Source: Histoplasma ohiense
Taxonomy: Eukaryota; Ascomycota; Eurotiomycetes; Onygenales; Ajellomycetaceae
Direction of reading: 5' to 3'
DNA length: 64,000 nucleotides
Assembly (NCBI GenBank): GCA_017607445.1
Contig: JAEVHH010000004.1
Span: 5,394,001-5,458,000, forward strand
The stretch's first letter is position 1; every line of letters starts with the position of its first letter. Of the stretch, positions 23,327 through 35,712 are shown one piece after another. A model generated the notes under the pieces. The model made no database searches. It was not told the DNA's origin and saw only the letters and a program-made list of their open reading frames with translations. The position numbers and the translations under genes are program-made.

Positions 23327-25709
23327 ATGTCGGGCTCAGATTCGTCTTCCCTGTCGTCTCCTCCGTCCACAGATGATGAGACCATCGCCGCGTCTGTCCA
23401 CCGCAGCATTGGCTTGGAAAAGTACTTCAAACCCAAGACGCCCGCCAAAGCCGCCTCTCCTCCGCCGCCAAAACGTGCCCCTTCGCCACCACATGAATAT
23501 GTGCTCGCAGACAATCCAGACATTGCGGTAAGTAATGTGAAGTCTACCCGATCTTATTGAGCCCTGATATGCAGATTTAACGCGTGTTTTGTCTTGCAAT
23601 CCTAAATGTCCAAAAACTACGCGATATGCTGATAGTGGTATAATTTTTTTTTTGTTTAGTTCATTGTGATGTTCCGCTCCAGATTCTCCGATGTCTTTCC
23701 AAAATCACTCCCACACTACGGCCCGCAGGACATTGAGAGAGGGGTCACAGATATTATTCCCGGAGATCATATCGAGAGATTGTTGTGCGCTCTAATTGGC
23801 CTGTGCCTTAACAGGAAGAGAGATGTTGAGTATGGCTTTACTCACCCAGTTTACCCGACCGCCGCTCTTTTGCCATCAGCGGGATATATACATTACGTGT
23901 TTTTGATTAGGAATAGACCTGTCTAGAGTTAATTGGCTAATGTTTATTTTTGTGTTGTAAAGAAGGGGCCATTACCAACGCGCTCTTGAGGATGTTGTCC
24001 AGACTCACTCATCGCAATGGCCGCGATCATGGGGCGGGAAAAATCCACTTCAAGGCGGGGGAAGCTTTGCAACTATGACTCCTGATGAGCGAGTAAGATT
24101 CCCTGTTACGAAGTCACTATGCGCGATGTAACTCGGGCTAAAACTATCTATCGTGGTGCAGCTTGCGTTCCTCAAAGCGTTGATACTTTGGGCACTTTCA
24201 TCCTCCGACGCCGTCCAAGCAAAACTGAAAGAATCCTACAAACAAACGCGACATGATGACGATCTCAATCAGCCATTATCCGTCCAGCCATGGGGAAATG
24301 ACGCCTATAAACGCCGGTATTGGCTCATTGAAGGAAGGGATGACACCCATTTCAGACTTTACCGGGAAAACAATCCCGCGTTGAAGAACAGGACATGGTG
24401 GAGCGTTGCAGGAACTATTTCGGAACTGAAAGCCGTTGCGGATTCTCTTGCTGAGGAAAAATCACAGCACTCTAAACGGCTGAGTGAGAAGATCTATACT
24501 AGCATCCCGAGATTTGAAGGCTCCGAGGAGGTACGTACAATTCTAACGCGCCATTTGTTTCCATCGTCCCTCCTACAATTTATATAACCCTTCCCCACAA
24601 TTGTATTTGGAGATTAAACTAGCTAAACCTGTAATAACCAATCCATACAGAAACGAAAACGTCGGGACTATCGCCTTGCACGAAAAGCCGCCTTCGCTCG
24701 CCCGGAGCCGGGCTACTCTCTCTACGAAGGCCGAACTCGCGGCAAGAAACTGAAATACACATATTCGGACGAGGATGACGACTTCTCATCTGACACGGCC
24801 CCTACCCGGAAATCTGCTCGCCAGTCCCGCTTCTCCACCCCGAGTGAACTACCCGCCGGCCCTACCTTTACCGCCAGCGGCCGGCAGGTCAAAGCGCGGG
24901 TTGGTGGACCTTATGGCGAGTCAATGCTGAGCGGTCAACGGAAGGATAGACCGCAGCTGCCGTCCTGGTCTGTCGGAGCTGGCGACGAAGAAGTGGATGG
25001 TGACGTGGAACAGCCTGTTTTCAATGGAGGGAGGCCGCGACGGGGTACGATGGTTCGGCTATCGAATGGCGCGGGAAGCCACATTGAAGGATATAATGCG
25101 GTTGATGAGATTGACGAGGAATCGGAAGCTTCGCCGTCGAGTGGGAATGAATGGGATGGCGATGAGGATAATGATTATGGAGACGGGGATGAAGAGATGA
25201 CTGATGCCGACTCTTCTAGCCATGACAGCGATGATGAGACTAGCTATGATGCTAGTCACCGGAGCTTAGTGGTCCAGCTGCGATATGGGAAGGCGAGACA
25301 GGGGTTAGAAAACAGCAGCCCCGGCCCTGCGCCCTCGACACCTACCTCCGCTGTAGGAAAAGTTTCAAGTACAAGCATACATGTACCGTCTGGAGCAAGC
25401 GAAGAAAGACATGAACAACCGTTCGCTGTGGTTGTGCCTGTGCCACATGAAGCCACTGCGCCAGCACCAGCGCCAGCGCCAGCCGTCAAATTGTACAAAC
25501 CGCCTACCATCTCTCCTGGGTCTACAGCTCCTCCCACCACAACCCCGCCGCCATCCGCGACCGGCTCAAAATATGATCCTCAAGCAACCAATGCAGAGCA
25601 TCAGGTGAAAAAACTCCAAGCTTCATCTATGGATACTGATATCCCCCACAACCAAGAAAACAATCACTCACTATCCAGACAGAATGGCGTTCTTCCCGGG
25701 AATCCGTAA
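23327..25709 (+). CDS. WHIM-domain chromatin-associated protein
   Basis: Five exons give 641 residues: 23327-23527, 23660-23829, 23966-24092, 24162-24530 and 24651-25709. The N-terminal 50 residues are Ser/Pro-rich. Residues about 65-125 (FRSRFSDVFPKSL to LLCALIGLCLN) are helical and resemble the DDT-like region. A WHIM-type segment follows: MTPDERLAFLKALILWALSSS, then WGNDAYKRRYWLIEG and WWSVAGTISELKAV. WHIM motifs occur in accessory subunits of ISWI-type nucleosome remodellers, where they contact linker DNA. The C-terminal half is disordered, with acidic runs (GDEDNDYGDGDEE) and Pro/Ala/Thr repeats, plus basic KRKRRDYRLARK at the start of exon 5. A nuclear role in chromatin remodelling is inferred; the specific complex is not identifiable. 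Confidence 0.75.
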
Positions 25710-27018
25710 TATGTGGCATATCTCTCGACTTCGTCAGCTTTTTTTTCCCCTGGCCCTACTACAACTGCAGACAGGCAGGTGACCTACACTCCAAATATTC
25801 CAAATATCTTCTTTTCTTTTCGGCGTCACTATACTATCACACTCGGGGGCTACTAAAAAATCCATCCATAATTTTTTAATATTTTTTTTCTTTCAAATTC
25901 ATAGAAGCCTGACAAGGGTTTATGTTCGATCTCCCCATTTTCCAGAGGAAAGAGTCAACAATTTTTTTATAACTTGTCTTCGCCCCCTTCCCACTTTCCC
26001 CTTATCCCTTTCATCACTTTTCAGAGTCGATCTCTTTGTCTGATCATTCCTCCCTTTTTCCTCTACTTTCTGTATTCGTTACAACACGGTGGAAATCAAA
26101 TAAAGGAAATGTTTTCTTTCTTTTCTTCCGACTGGGCATAGGGATCTGGTAGTTCATATGATTGATTTTATTTAGTTAAAAATTTTCATCAATCAACATT
26201 CCTTCCTTTTGAGTTTATAACTGATTATATTTCCGAAACTTTCTGGCTGTGGGATTTGGGATTTATTCATTTAGTTCGTCAGGCTTTTCACTTCTATCTT
26301 GCTTCGCCTTTTCTGTCTCTCTCGCTCGCGCTCTTAATTCTCTGATATATATTAGGTTTTTCCAAGTGTTTTTTGCCTCTCCTTTAATCTTCTCATCTGT
26401 TTCGCAAATTTGGCAAAAGTTCCTTCATATAAGCAAAGGGTTTTACTTTTATTTTTAACTTTTATAACTCTCTGCTGCAAGGGTTTGATGGGTGTCAATA
26501 TCAAAACATAGATTTACCAAAGAATAGACCTTGCCTGAATTTCAAACCTTCTCTCAAGCCCCAAAAATTTTCTTTTTCAAAATATTTTCCGTATAATGGA
26601 TGTGACTCTTTACGGGGTCTATTCCAAGGGGGAAAAACAAGTACTTGGTAGTTTCGTCGGAACAGGTGTGCTTGTGCCACAATAACAGTCAAAAATTTCT
26701 ATGGAAAGTTACCCATATCGAGCTTTGCAGGACGCCTATAACGCCCAATATAGACCCCGATTGTGGTAGGAAAAGTATTCTTCCAACTTTTGCCATGCTA
26801 ACGCCCAAGTTAAAATGAACCCCTTCGCTGGCGATCCCTTGGTGTCGAGTGAGGGTAGCAAATCCTATCCTCACGAAACAAATCCTCCGTGCCGCGCCCG
26901 TTTTCCAGAATCTCAGGGTTACAGAGCCAGAATGGTATTAATGTACAGTACATACAGCCCCCCCCACCAAAATGCCAGAATGTCGAATGCACATTATGAC
27001 TTCATATTTGATATTCGT
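25710..27018. other. Convergent 3' regions
   Basis: T-rich, with pyrimidine tracts after the WHIM gene. The short frames at 26249-26874 have no recognisable content. No gene seen. Confidence 0.5.
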
Positions 27019-27698
27019 TCATAACTCGGGTATCTTCCAGTTATTCACCTCCCACCACCATCTGCGGATCCTTGTACCCAGCGTCCGTCCTTTGAATTGG
27101 GTTCCGCGATTCCAATACCGCCAGCCCGCGAGCGCGAGTGTCCATAGCGTTCCTTGCATCAGAGGGAGGCAGACCTATTTCCGTCAAAAGACAAAATCAG
27201 TAAAATAGTCCCACGCGCGTGATGGGTTTGCCTCTCCGTGCCAATAATAAACCGTGATTTCTCATAATAATCAAAAAAAAAAAAAAAAAAAAAAAAGGGT
27301 AGACATCGAAAACAGACAAAAGAAAAAAGAAGCAATATGAAAATATATATAGGACGTATATCCAGGATATGTTATATTACCTGATCCCGCAACGTGATCC
27401 ATGCAACCTTCTGCCATGTTTCCGCCCCCTTTAAGCTCGCTAGGTAACTCTGTTCGAAGCGCAGGTCCGGGAGCGGCGGCAGGGTGGTGCGTTGCACGCG
27501 ACGTATCGCCCGGCGAGGGTCGACAATGTCTGTTGATATAGATGTGGCATCCGACGGAGAGCGGTGGTGATGGGACTTGATGGTGACCGGCTCCTTTTGA
27601 GAGGCAGTTGTAGCCAGGCTGATGTCATGGGTTGTGGAGGGATGAGGATTCATGGAAGCGGTTTGGATTGTTTCGAATTGGACTGCCGAGTCTGTCAT
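27019..27698 (-). CDS. Atg43/DUF1770-like small mitochondrial membrane protein
   Basis: Two exons, 27381-27698 and 27019-27174, give 157 residues. The N-terminal 65 residues are polar and Ser/Thr-rich. The conserved half starts at LPPLPDLRFEQSYLASL, then AETWQKVAWITLRDQ at the splice junction. A hydrophobic segment QGTLWTLALAGWRYW follows, with the Trp-rich end IRRWWWEVNNWKIPEL. I recognise this as the fungal DUF1770 family, to which fission-yeast Atg43, a mitophagy receptor of the outer mitochondrial membrane, has been linked. The family call is from memory of its Trp-rich core. The intron (27175-27380) contains a run of 24 A. The gene is divergent from adenosine kinase, 264 bp away. Confidence 0.6.
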
Positions 27699-27962
27699 TT
27701 TCAGTTGCTGTGAGGGTTCTTGCGCATGAATTGATTGTGTATATGGCTGGTGTTACAGCGTTGAAAGAGCTCGTGTTCAGACAAGGCATGTAGTCGGCAA
27801 CTCTAAGATTGGACTTCCTCTTTGCTTTTTCTCGGAACATTGATTTATTTGCGTTCTTCCAACCCCACCAAGAAATACCACCACCCTCACCAAGTATATC
27901 AATTCCTCTTCGAACAAAAAACTGCCCTAGGTACTATCAATTGATATCTTTCACAATAGAAA
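27699..27962. promoter_or_regulatory. Shared divergent promoter of Atg43-like and adenosine kinase genes
   Basis: Only 264 bp separate the two start codons, so the upstream elements of both genes must lie here or overlap. The stretch just before the adenosine kinase ATG is pyrimidine- and CACC-rich. No specific factor site is claimed. Confidence 0.5.
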
Positions 27963-29538
27963 ATGGCTGCTACGGAAGGATATCCGCTTCTCTGCCTGGA
28001 GAATCCCCTGCTGGGTAAACCGCCGCCGCCTACTAATTCCTGTCGAGTTTCCCTGCTAACCTGCCCCTCATTCTAGATATTCAGGGAGTCGGGTAGGTCC
28101 AACAATAGGAATTGACCTATCTCCTTTACTCTATGTTCACCTGTGCTCTACTAAAAGCATATTTCAGGGATGCCGCCATGCTCGAGAAATATGGTCTGAA
28201 AGCCAACGATGCCATTCTTGCAGAGGAGAAGCATTTGGGTCTCTTTGAGGACCTCATCCAAAACCGAAATGCCAAGTTGATCGCAGGAGGGGCTGCGCAG
28301 AACACTGCTCGCGGTGCTCAGGTATATTGCGGAACAATACAAACAATTACTCCCCCGGCGCATTGGAAAGTCCAAGGAACTAATGGCGTCTCCAATTTAG
28401 TACATCCTTCCACCAAACTCGGTTCTTTATATCGGCTGCGTCGGCAAGGACAAGTACGCAGATATCCTCCAAGAAGCCTGCGACAAGGCCGGCCTGCGAA
28501 CAGAGTATCGTGTTGATGAATCTCAGCCCACCGGCCGCTGCGGTGTCATTATCACAGGCCACGAGCGAAGCCTCTGCACCCATCTTGCTGCTTCTAACGA
28601 GTACAAGTTGGAGCACTTGAAACAGCCACATATCTGGTCCCTGGTTGACAAGGCTACGGTATACTATGTTGGCGGTTACCATTTGACTGTGTGCGTACCG
28701 GCTATCCTGGCATTGGCTGAAGAGGCCTCTGCAAAGAACAAGGTGTGTATCGTTTATTCAGCGCCCTGCATCTCAAAGGGGCTTTTCTTTCCCCTTCCAC
28801 AGGTATTAGTTTAGCTAAATCAAAGACCTCTCTCATTTGACGTGATAGATCTTCATGCTTTCTCTCTCGGCCCCGTTCATCCCTCAATTCTTCAAAGAGC
28901 AGCTCGACTCCGTCTTCCCATACACAGACTATGTCCTAGGCAACGAGGAGGAGGCGCTGTCGTTTGCCAAATCTCATGGATGGGAAACTTCCGACGTCCA
29001 AGAAATCGCCAAAAAGATGGCTACATTGTCTAAGAAGAACACTAATCGCCACCGAACCGTCATCATCACCCAAGGAACCGACCCTACGATTTCTGCTGTT
29101 GCTGATGCTGATGGAAATGTTCAAGTTAAACTGACCCCGGTCCATGCCATCTCGAAACATGAGATCAATGACACAAACGGTGCTGGGTAAGATTTACCCT
29201 TACAAGCGATAAGACGCTGTTGGTCCTAGGTGGTAGCAGTACACTAATTCGATTTTTCAATCTTTGGATAATTAGCGATGCCTTCGCTGGTGGCTTCTGC
29301 GCCGGTATCGTGGGGGCCAAGAGCGTCGACGAAAGCATTGATATGGGCCATTGGCTTGCCGGACTCAGCATTCGAGAATTGGGCCCATCGTAAGTTTTAC
29401 TGCTCCTAAAACTGCTCCGAAGCGCGAGTTTTGGACGAAGTTTCACCTTTCGCTCTCACTTTCAAAATCATATTCACTGACCCATGCATCCGACCTATCA
29501 GCTATCCATTCCCGAAACAAGTTTATAAACCCTCATAG
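27963..29538 (+). CDS. Adenosine kinase (PfkB/ribokinase family)
   Basis: Seven exons give 350 residues: 27963-28014, 28077-28092, 28168-28321, 28401-28742, 28849-29186, 29276-29389 and 29502-29538. Exon 2 is only 16 nt. Recognisable blocks are LLCLENPLLGDIQGVGD, GGAAQNTARGAQ, VGKDKYADILQEAC, QPTGRCGVIITGHERSL, YYVGGYHLTV and the PfkB signature NDTNGAGDAFAGGF across an intron, whose Asp is the catalytic base. The C-terminus YPFPKQVYKP is also typical. The enzyme phosphorylates adenosine to AMP with ATP; in yeast (Ado1) it removes adenosine produced by the methylation cycle. It is cytosolic and of normal length. Confidence 0.95.
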
Positions 29539-31538
29539 AAAGCGCCGATTCAGCGAGACTTAAAAAGCACACAACAAAAAATATTTTCACTTCTCCCTCT
29601 TTGACTCATCAGCAGTTCTTTATTATCTCCAATTCATTGAAAAGTCCACAGGCTCAGCCCCAGAGACCCGCCAATACCGTAACGAAACCCTTTTTCCTTT
29701 CAATGCAGCTTTTGAAAAATTATTATCAACACGTATCAGCAAAACATTCAACCCGCTGGTAATTTCGATTTGGCCATACGTTATTTGAACCGACCCAGGG
29801 CCATATATCCTCTTAAGGCCAAAGAGTCGGCATTCCGGTGTTTCCCGTTCAAGATTCAACCTTTCCTTACTTATTTTTATATTGAATCCTTTATACTTTT
29901 CCTTTTCTTCCTGGACCCCGGACATGAGGTGTTTTGATGTGATGGTGAAACGTGGAGAAGGGTGAGCAACAAGCAAAGAAGATTCAAGAGTTGATAGATC
30001 AAAAAAGCAAGAATGGGGGGGGGATGAGGGAGAAGGAGGGGTGTTCATAGAATTACACGTTTTCAACAACGCTATAAGCTTCTGATTTTCTTTTCTTTTC
30101 TTTTCTTTTTCTTTTTTTTTTTTTTTTGAAACGCGGGATGGATCTCTCTGTTTTTTGACAATTATATATGATTCCTTGGGTGCAACACGGTTACCAGATG
30201 GAAGCATACGGACGAACCTAGCTAATGGATGACATTACTAAAATACTGAAAATAATCCGTGTTGTATCTATATATATACCCATGAAGTGAAGAAAATAAC
30301 AATTTATATAATTCTGAACAACGTAAGTTAAACAAAATCAAATCAAATCTGCCAGCCTTGTAAAATACATCACTGTATATTAAACTGTTATGAAAGAGAG
30401 GAAAGCAGACAGAAAATGTTGTTTTAAAAGAAAGGAGTAATGAGCAGAAAGAAAAAAGAATATTCAAAATATGTTACGTATGTATGTGCGAAGAGTTTCC
30501 TTCAGGAGAAGCCTTGCAAAAACTAATAAAGCAAGCCAGAGCATGGTGTACAGTACATGTATTGATTGAATAGAAAGGCACAGCACGAAATAAACAATCC
30601 ATCCATGCAGCCAGCGAAGCGACAACCGGGTGGAGAGGTGGAAAAAAAAAACGCTCTTTAATAACGAAATCCAATGAATGGAGAAGGCTCCATTCATGGC
30701 TGTCAGGCCTACGATCACATCAAGGCAATTCTACACCACATTTCACGGGGATGTGTCTCGGTCTATTGCGCTGATCCCCCCCTGCGACGATGAGCCCTGC
30801 ATCTAATCCGATGAAAGAAGGCCTGGGACGGCGAGGTGTGTCTTGGGTAGCAGGAAAGCAAACTAGCCCCGGGTTGGTGTCACCCCATTCGTATCAGTCG
30901 TGTTGAGGCTTTGCTTTTAGGGGCAAGGGAAAGGAGCCCAGCAGAGATAGACAAAGGCCACATTTTGGATTTAGTTTTCGGAAATGCAATCGCAATTTCT
31001 CACCGTTAAAACACTGCGAGGGAATGAGATGGGTGCTTCTGGAGCTGTTGCTGGTGAATGACTGATAGGCGCAGTAGTCCTCGTTAGTGACTGAATGAAG
31101 AAGCCATGGAGTTCGTGATGAGAAAAACATTAACTAAAACCGGCCAGTTGACTTTCTCGAGGCAATGTCCCATGGTAAACCGAAATTTCTTACATGGTCC
31201 TGTCCTATCTAAGTGAGGAGACAGGCTCGTCGTAGTAGTAGCGTAGAAAGCTGACTAGCCAGCACGCAGGTTGCAATGGAGGGTTAAGCCAAGATTCACA
31301 TTTTGAAATTATCCGATTTCCCCAATCATTTCACCAACCCGAATAAACATACCCGACGATAGTGTGGCACGCCCTCGCTGATCTTCCTTGCCTGCCTACA
31401 TCGTTATCATCGTTTCTCCAAGCAAGGGCGAAATGGAAAACAACACCCTTCGACTCTTCACTTTCTCTCATCCATATGTGATAAATAGGTAATATATCCC
31501 GTTTATTGTGCCACAAAAGAAGACATTCCTAAAATAGG
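29539..31538. other. 2-kb tail-to-tail spacer
   Basis: Lies between the convergent adenosine kinase and EST1-like genes. A 194-residue minus-strand frame (29623-30207) has a Lys-rich low-complexity middle and no family resemblance, so I do not call it. The sequence is otherwise AT-rich with A and T tracts. Confidence 0.45.
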
Positions 31539-34500
31539 TCATCCGCCACTCCCCTGTCCACTGGGCGGTGTCTGGCCAATAACGCCGGCACCCAAATGCG
31601 ATGCTTTAGAGTTCGCACTAGAAACTGAATTGTAGGACGAGTACTGATAGTACGGACTTCCCGGCTGATTAGGTCCGCGCTGCTTGTACTGGAGAGTAAC
31701 ATTGTTCAAAGGCCAGTTGAATGGAAGGCCTGGTGGTGGATTATGAGTGGCATAACCGCCTCCACCATCGTTATTATAGGATATACTTGGCGTTTGCATC
31801 TGCGTTGGCGATAAGTTGCTTGTTGGATATGAATAGTCATTGGGCGTGGATGGGGCTTGTAAGTTGTTTTGGAAACCTATCCCGTACTGTTGTAGTCGTG
31901 AGAAATCTTGGGCCTGGGAGAATCCTCTGTTATTATTTGCGTAGAGGTTCGGATGATATTGTTCGCCTTGCCTGATGGCGGTAGAAGGACGAGTTGCCGG
32001 GGATATGGCCTCACCTGGTTGAGGCGCAAATGGGGTATTTAGAATACTTGGTAGGGTGGGGCGGGGTGAGTATGATTGTGGGGGTAGAGGCTCAATGATG
32101 GGGCTGTACGAATTGAGGGTTCCAGTTCCAGTTCCAGTTGCTGTGCAATGACCGTTGCTAGAGTGTTCGCCACTGCCGTCTTGTTGAGAAGCTGTATTGT
32201 GGGTATTGATGTTAATTATGTTTGCGTTGTGCCATGCCGTGGATGACGAGAGGGTTCTTTCAATTGGTGGACAGTTCTCATTTGTCTCCGATTCGACAAG
32301 TTTGTCAACCATCTGGTTCATAGCGAGGGAGATGGATGCTGATGCTGATTGGGAATTGGCATATTCCATTGGCTCCTGGTTAGATTCAGGTGGGTGAATG
32401 TCTTCGCGGTCTACGCTAGTTGACGAAAGAGTATGTCTGTGTTGATGCCCGCTTGGGCTCGAGAATTGAGGGAGCCCTTCTTCTTTATAGACGAATAGTT
32501 TTGTCTCATTACTATCTGCTAGAATTATGGGGATTTTCTGTAGACAATGATTTAGTTCACGTCTCCAGAGATAGGTAGATAGATAGATTGGCAGGGGAAG
32601 AGGGGAGAATGAGAAGCAAAGAGAAAACATTACCTCCTGGACAACCAAATCAAGACCATCAATCACAAATTCACGGACGCGAAATAGCATCTCAATATGA
32701 ACAGGCAGTTTTTCCTCGAGATCACCAAGTCTGGGTTTTTTCTGCCCACACTCATCAACGTATCTTTGCCACGTTATATCATTAACGAAGGGACTAAATC
32801 CGAGTGTATCTTCATCTTCATGAAGAAGATACCCGATGTCGGAAAGGCTTGGCACGTCAAAACTAGAAGTAAGTAGATTTAAAGTGCTCGCGTACATTTT
32901 CCAAAACTCTTTGATCTGCACACATAGCAGAGTATCCTTATCTTCACAGACCAAAGAGACACTATTCGAAAGCAACCAGGAGCTATATTGCCGCAAGGCA
33001 GGCAAAACAATTTGCGCGACGGGGGTGATTTTCTCAGACTCGTTTGCCGCAACGGAGCATTCAAGCTCGGAAAGCAATATCTGTAAGAGAGTGAAGAAAG
33101 TCTTCACATTAAGTCTCTGGAAAAACTGCCTAGCATCGCGTGCGGGCTGTACACCGTCCGCATCTTTTTCCCGGTTCGCCCACCTGGCATTTGCATAATC
33201 TTCAGCAGCGATGTTTATTAAACAAAATTTCTGCAGTAGAGGCGGGTGCAAAGAAAGCTCTTTGAGATCAACCGCCATTTGACTGAGGATCTCATTTTCG
33301 AGTTCATCATGCTCTGGAAAATCTACGCCCTTGTAGCACTGGGCATGTAGGTAGATGAACATTGAAATTAGCGTGGCCTTCCCATCCTCTGAGCTTCCGA
33401 TAGACTCCCCTTTGGCACAAGCTGCTAACACCTTTCTGAATTCGATTTCTAGATTCCCGTTGGACGTCGGGTATGGCTCGCGGGCAGATAAGGCGCGGTA
33501 TAGATGATAAGTTGCTTGCAGATGGTTCCCATCCGCAAGCCCAATAACAGCTAGCTGGTTGTGAGACATCCCAGAGTCTGGGTTAAGAGTATCGGCCAGT
33601 TTGTAATATCTGATAGCACAATCCCAATTTCGATTCTTCGTCGGCGGAACCAATTCCATTTCGCGGTAACGGGAAAGATCGCCAAGGCGGATAAGGGTTG
33701 CATGGCAGGTAAGCACAACACTGTTGCGTAGATCTTCCGGAATTTCAGGTTTATCTTCTGCGGAGAGAGCTTTTCATACGAAAGTCAGCGAGGCGGACAA
33801 TTTGGCAATGTATTCGACTATCCTTCCCATGGTGTATATCTTACTCTCAAATTTAAGCTCCTTGGCTAATTTCTCCAGTTCCGGGATACAGTTGAATCGC
33901 GAAACAAGATGTTGGATGTAGCCACGGTAGAAGCGCTGACTCGATTTGATAAAGTTCAAATAATGGCTTTGCAGCTTCCGATTTTCAGTGGGTCTCTTTT
34001 TCTGTGCGCTTTGATCACGGAACTGGTTCAGGATAGAGAGTATCAACAGAACTGAATGTCTAACAATGTGAAAATTTATTCAATAGGGATCAAACCTACA
34101 CGAGATAAAAGCTTGCGAAACCGTGTGTTGATCTTCACATGCATATCCCATAACCGGCCTTCGACCTGCAGAGATGCGCTCTCCGTTCCCAGCGTTTTAT
34201 TTTTTTCATCGTTCTGCTGCACTCGGGTCTCAAAGCAGTGGAATACGGTATTTTGACAAGCGATGCGGAATCTGCGGACAGCGGAACCAAGTATATCAGT
34301 GTATGCCCTCCCAGCCAGCTCCTCGGGTATATGTGTAAAAGAGAGCAAGGGTGGCGTATGCAAGCGGATAGCGGACGTACTTAGCAAGATATTCGTTGAC
34401 TTCAGCAAATGTCGGTTCCTTTTCAGAGAGAACCCTCAAAAGATCCTTTTCACCGTCAAGTTCGAAGCTAAAGTTATCCAAGAAAGAACTGAAAGTAAGC

Positions 34501-34698
34501 ATCCGGCCATGTTATCTTTATCTCATTTTTCACGTCCTCCAAAAAAAAGTAGAATTCAAGGCAAAAAAATGCGGTTGGCGAAGAACAAGAGCCTCAATCT
34601 ATCTCCACCATCCATGTATGTTTGTTTATTCTTTGCTGCGGGCAATGAGCCACTCACATCTCAACAGCATTGTCACCATACTGTCCTCCCGCTGCCAT
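31539..34698 (-). CDS. EST1/SMG7-family telomerase or mRNA-decay protein
   Basis: Six exons on the minus strand, 870 residues in my preferred model: 34658-34698, 34381-34467, 34100-34271, 33845-34022, 32634-33769 and 31539-32537. Exon 1 encodes MAAGGQYGDNAVE. Early exons carry PTFAEVNEYL, LWDMHVKINTRFRKLLSR and LQSHYLNFIKSSQRFYRGYIQ, typical of the EST1 N-terminal domain with its 14-3-3-like TPR fold. CHATLIRLGDLSRYRE, then DWDCAIRYYKLA-like repeats and GMSHNQLAVI, form the TPR part and EST1 DNA/RNA-binding region. The C-terminal 300 residues are disordered. The family includes yeast Est1, which recruits telomerase, and SMG5/6/7 of nonsense-mediated decay; no C-terminal PIN domain is seen, so it is closest in layout to SMG7. 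The exon 2 acceptor is ambiguous: 34467 or 34488, the latter adding 7 residues. Confidence 0.85.
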
Positions 34699-35663
34699 CG
34701 CCTAAAACTCTGCCAACTCTCTCTAGATGGATGATCAGAAGAGTAAAAGCTGCTGGAAATCCACCAAGCAGCAGACACTCAAACGGGGGATTCCTCCACC
34801 AGCCAAAAAAAGTAACGAGAGGAGCAAGTTTGGAGTCAAAATATGTGGCCTTCTCCCCATCAAGAAGACGCAGGGTGCGCACGGTGTCCCGGTTTCCTCG
34901 TCCTTTTTCCCTTTTGTCGTACTACCCGGCGGGTGCTCTTCCCTTCGCTCTTGTGCTGTGCTAAGTTGGGGTCAGATAAGGGCTTGTCGCGAATCGTCGG
35001 AGGGTTGCCAGGACGTCGCAGAACCCGAATCCATTGGGGAGCGCGAGCTGGACGAATGGAAGGGGGGGGAAGAATGTAGATAGGTGGAGGAAAGAGAGAT
35101 GGGCCTACTCTCTTGTGGGAAGTGAGAGAATGCCGCCGATCGAGAGTTAGGATAGTTGTGCTCGCAAGAGCCAACCGTTGTTGCATCGATTTAAATGACT
35201 GGAAGGGATGGTAGTGCCGAACGCCACCGCCTTTGGAACAGGATGCGATCAAAAAAGTAGTCTCACACTAAGAAATTCTAACTGAAATAAATATTCATGC
35301 CTTAACTGAGGAGGTATTATATTTCAGAAGGCTTTAATGGCTGTGGCTTGCCCCCTAAATCACTACGACTTGCCCACCGGTCCAAGCAAAAGATCCTTTA
35401 CACTACGACTACGTAGAGTTGTAACTAATGGGATGTCAGTTTAGATTATCATTCATCCGCTTAGAGGACGCTGTCAAAAGTAGTGTCTCACTAATTTAAC
35501 TACATTTCATGGGTGCTGATAATGAGATAGAGACTGATAAGACACACAGAAAATCATACATATATTGATAGGAAGCTAATAGCCACGTAATTTCGATCCT
35601 CATATCGATTATCTCTTGCTGACCCCAAAAAAATACCACTCATAGCTTAAAAAATTAGTAGCA

Positions 35664-35696
<33 letters not shown>

Positions 35697-35712
35697 CTGA
35701 AATACTTAGTAT
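34699..35712. other. EST1 promoter and AT-rich spacer
   Basis: Minus-strand leader sequence of the EST1-like gene up to about 35250, then AT-rich spacer with a run of 30 A at 35665-35694. The 130-residue minus-strand frame at 34860-35252 is basic and unstructured and looks like leader sequence. Confidence 0.45.

Noticed and set aside
29623..30207. 194-residue minus-strand frame
   Set aside because: Contains a Lys-rich homopolymeric stretch from a pyrimidine tract and no family resemblance; sits between two convergent 3' ends.
33770..33844. In-frame TGA near the middle of the EST1-like gene
   Set aside because: It lies in a 75-nt GT-AG intron; splicing joins KFE to LSAEDKPEIP and removes the stop, so this is not a broken gene.
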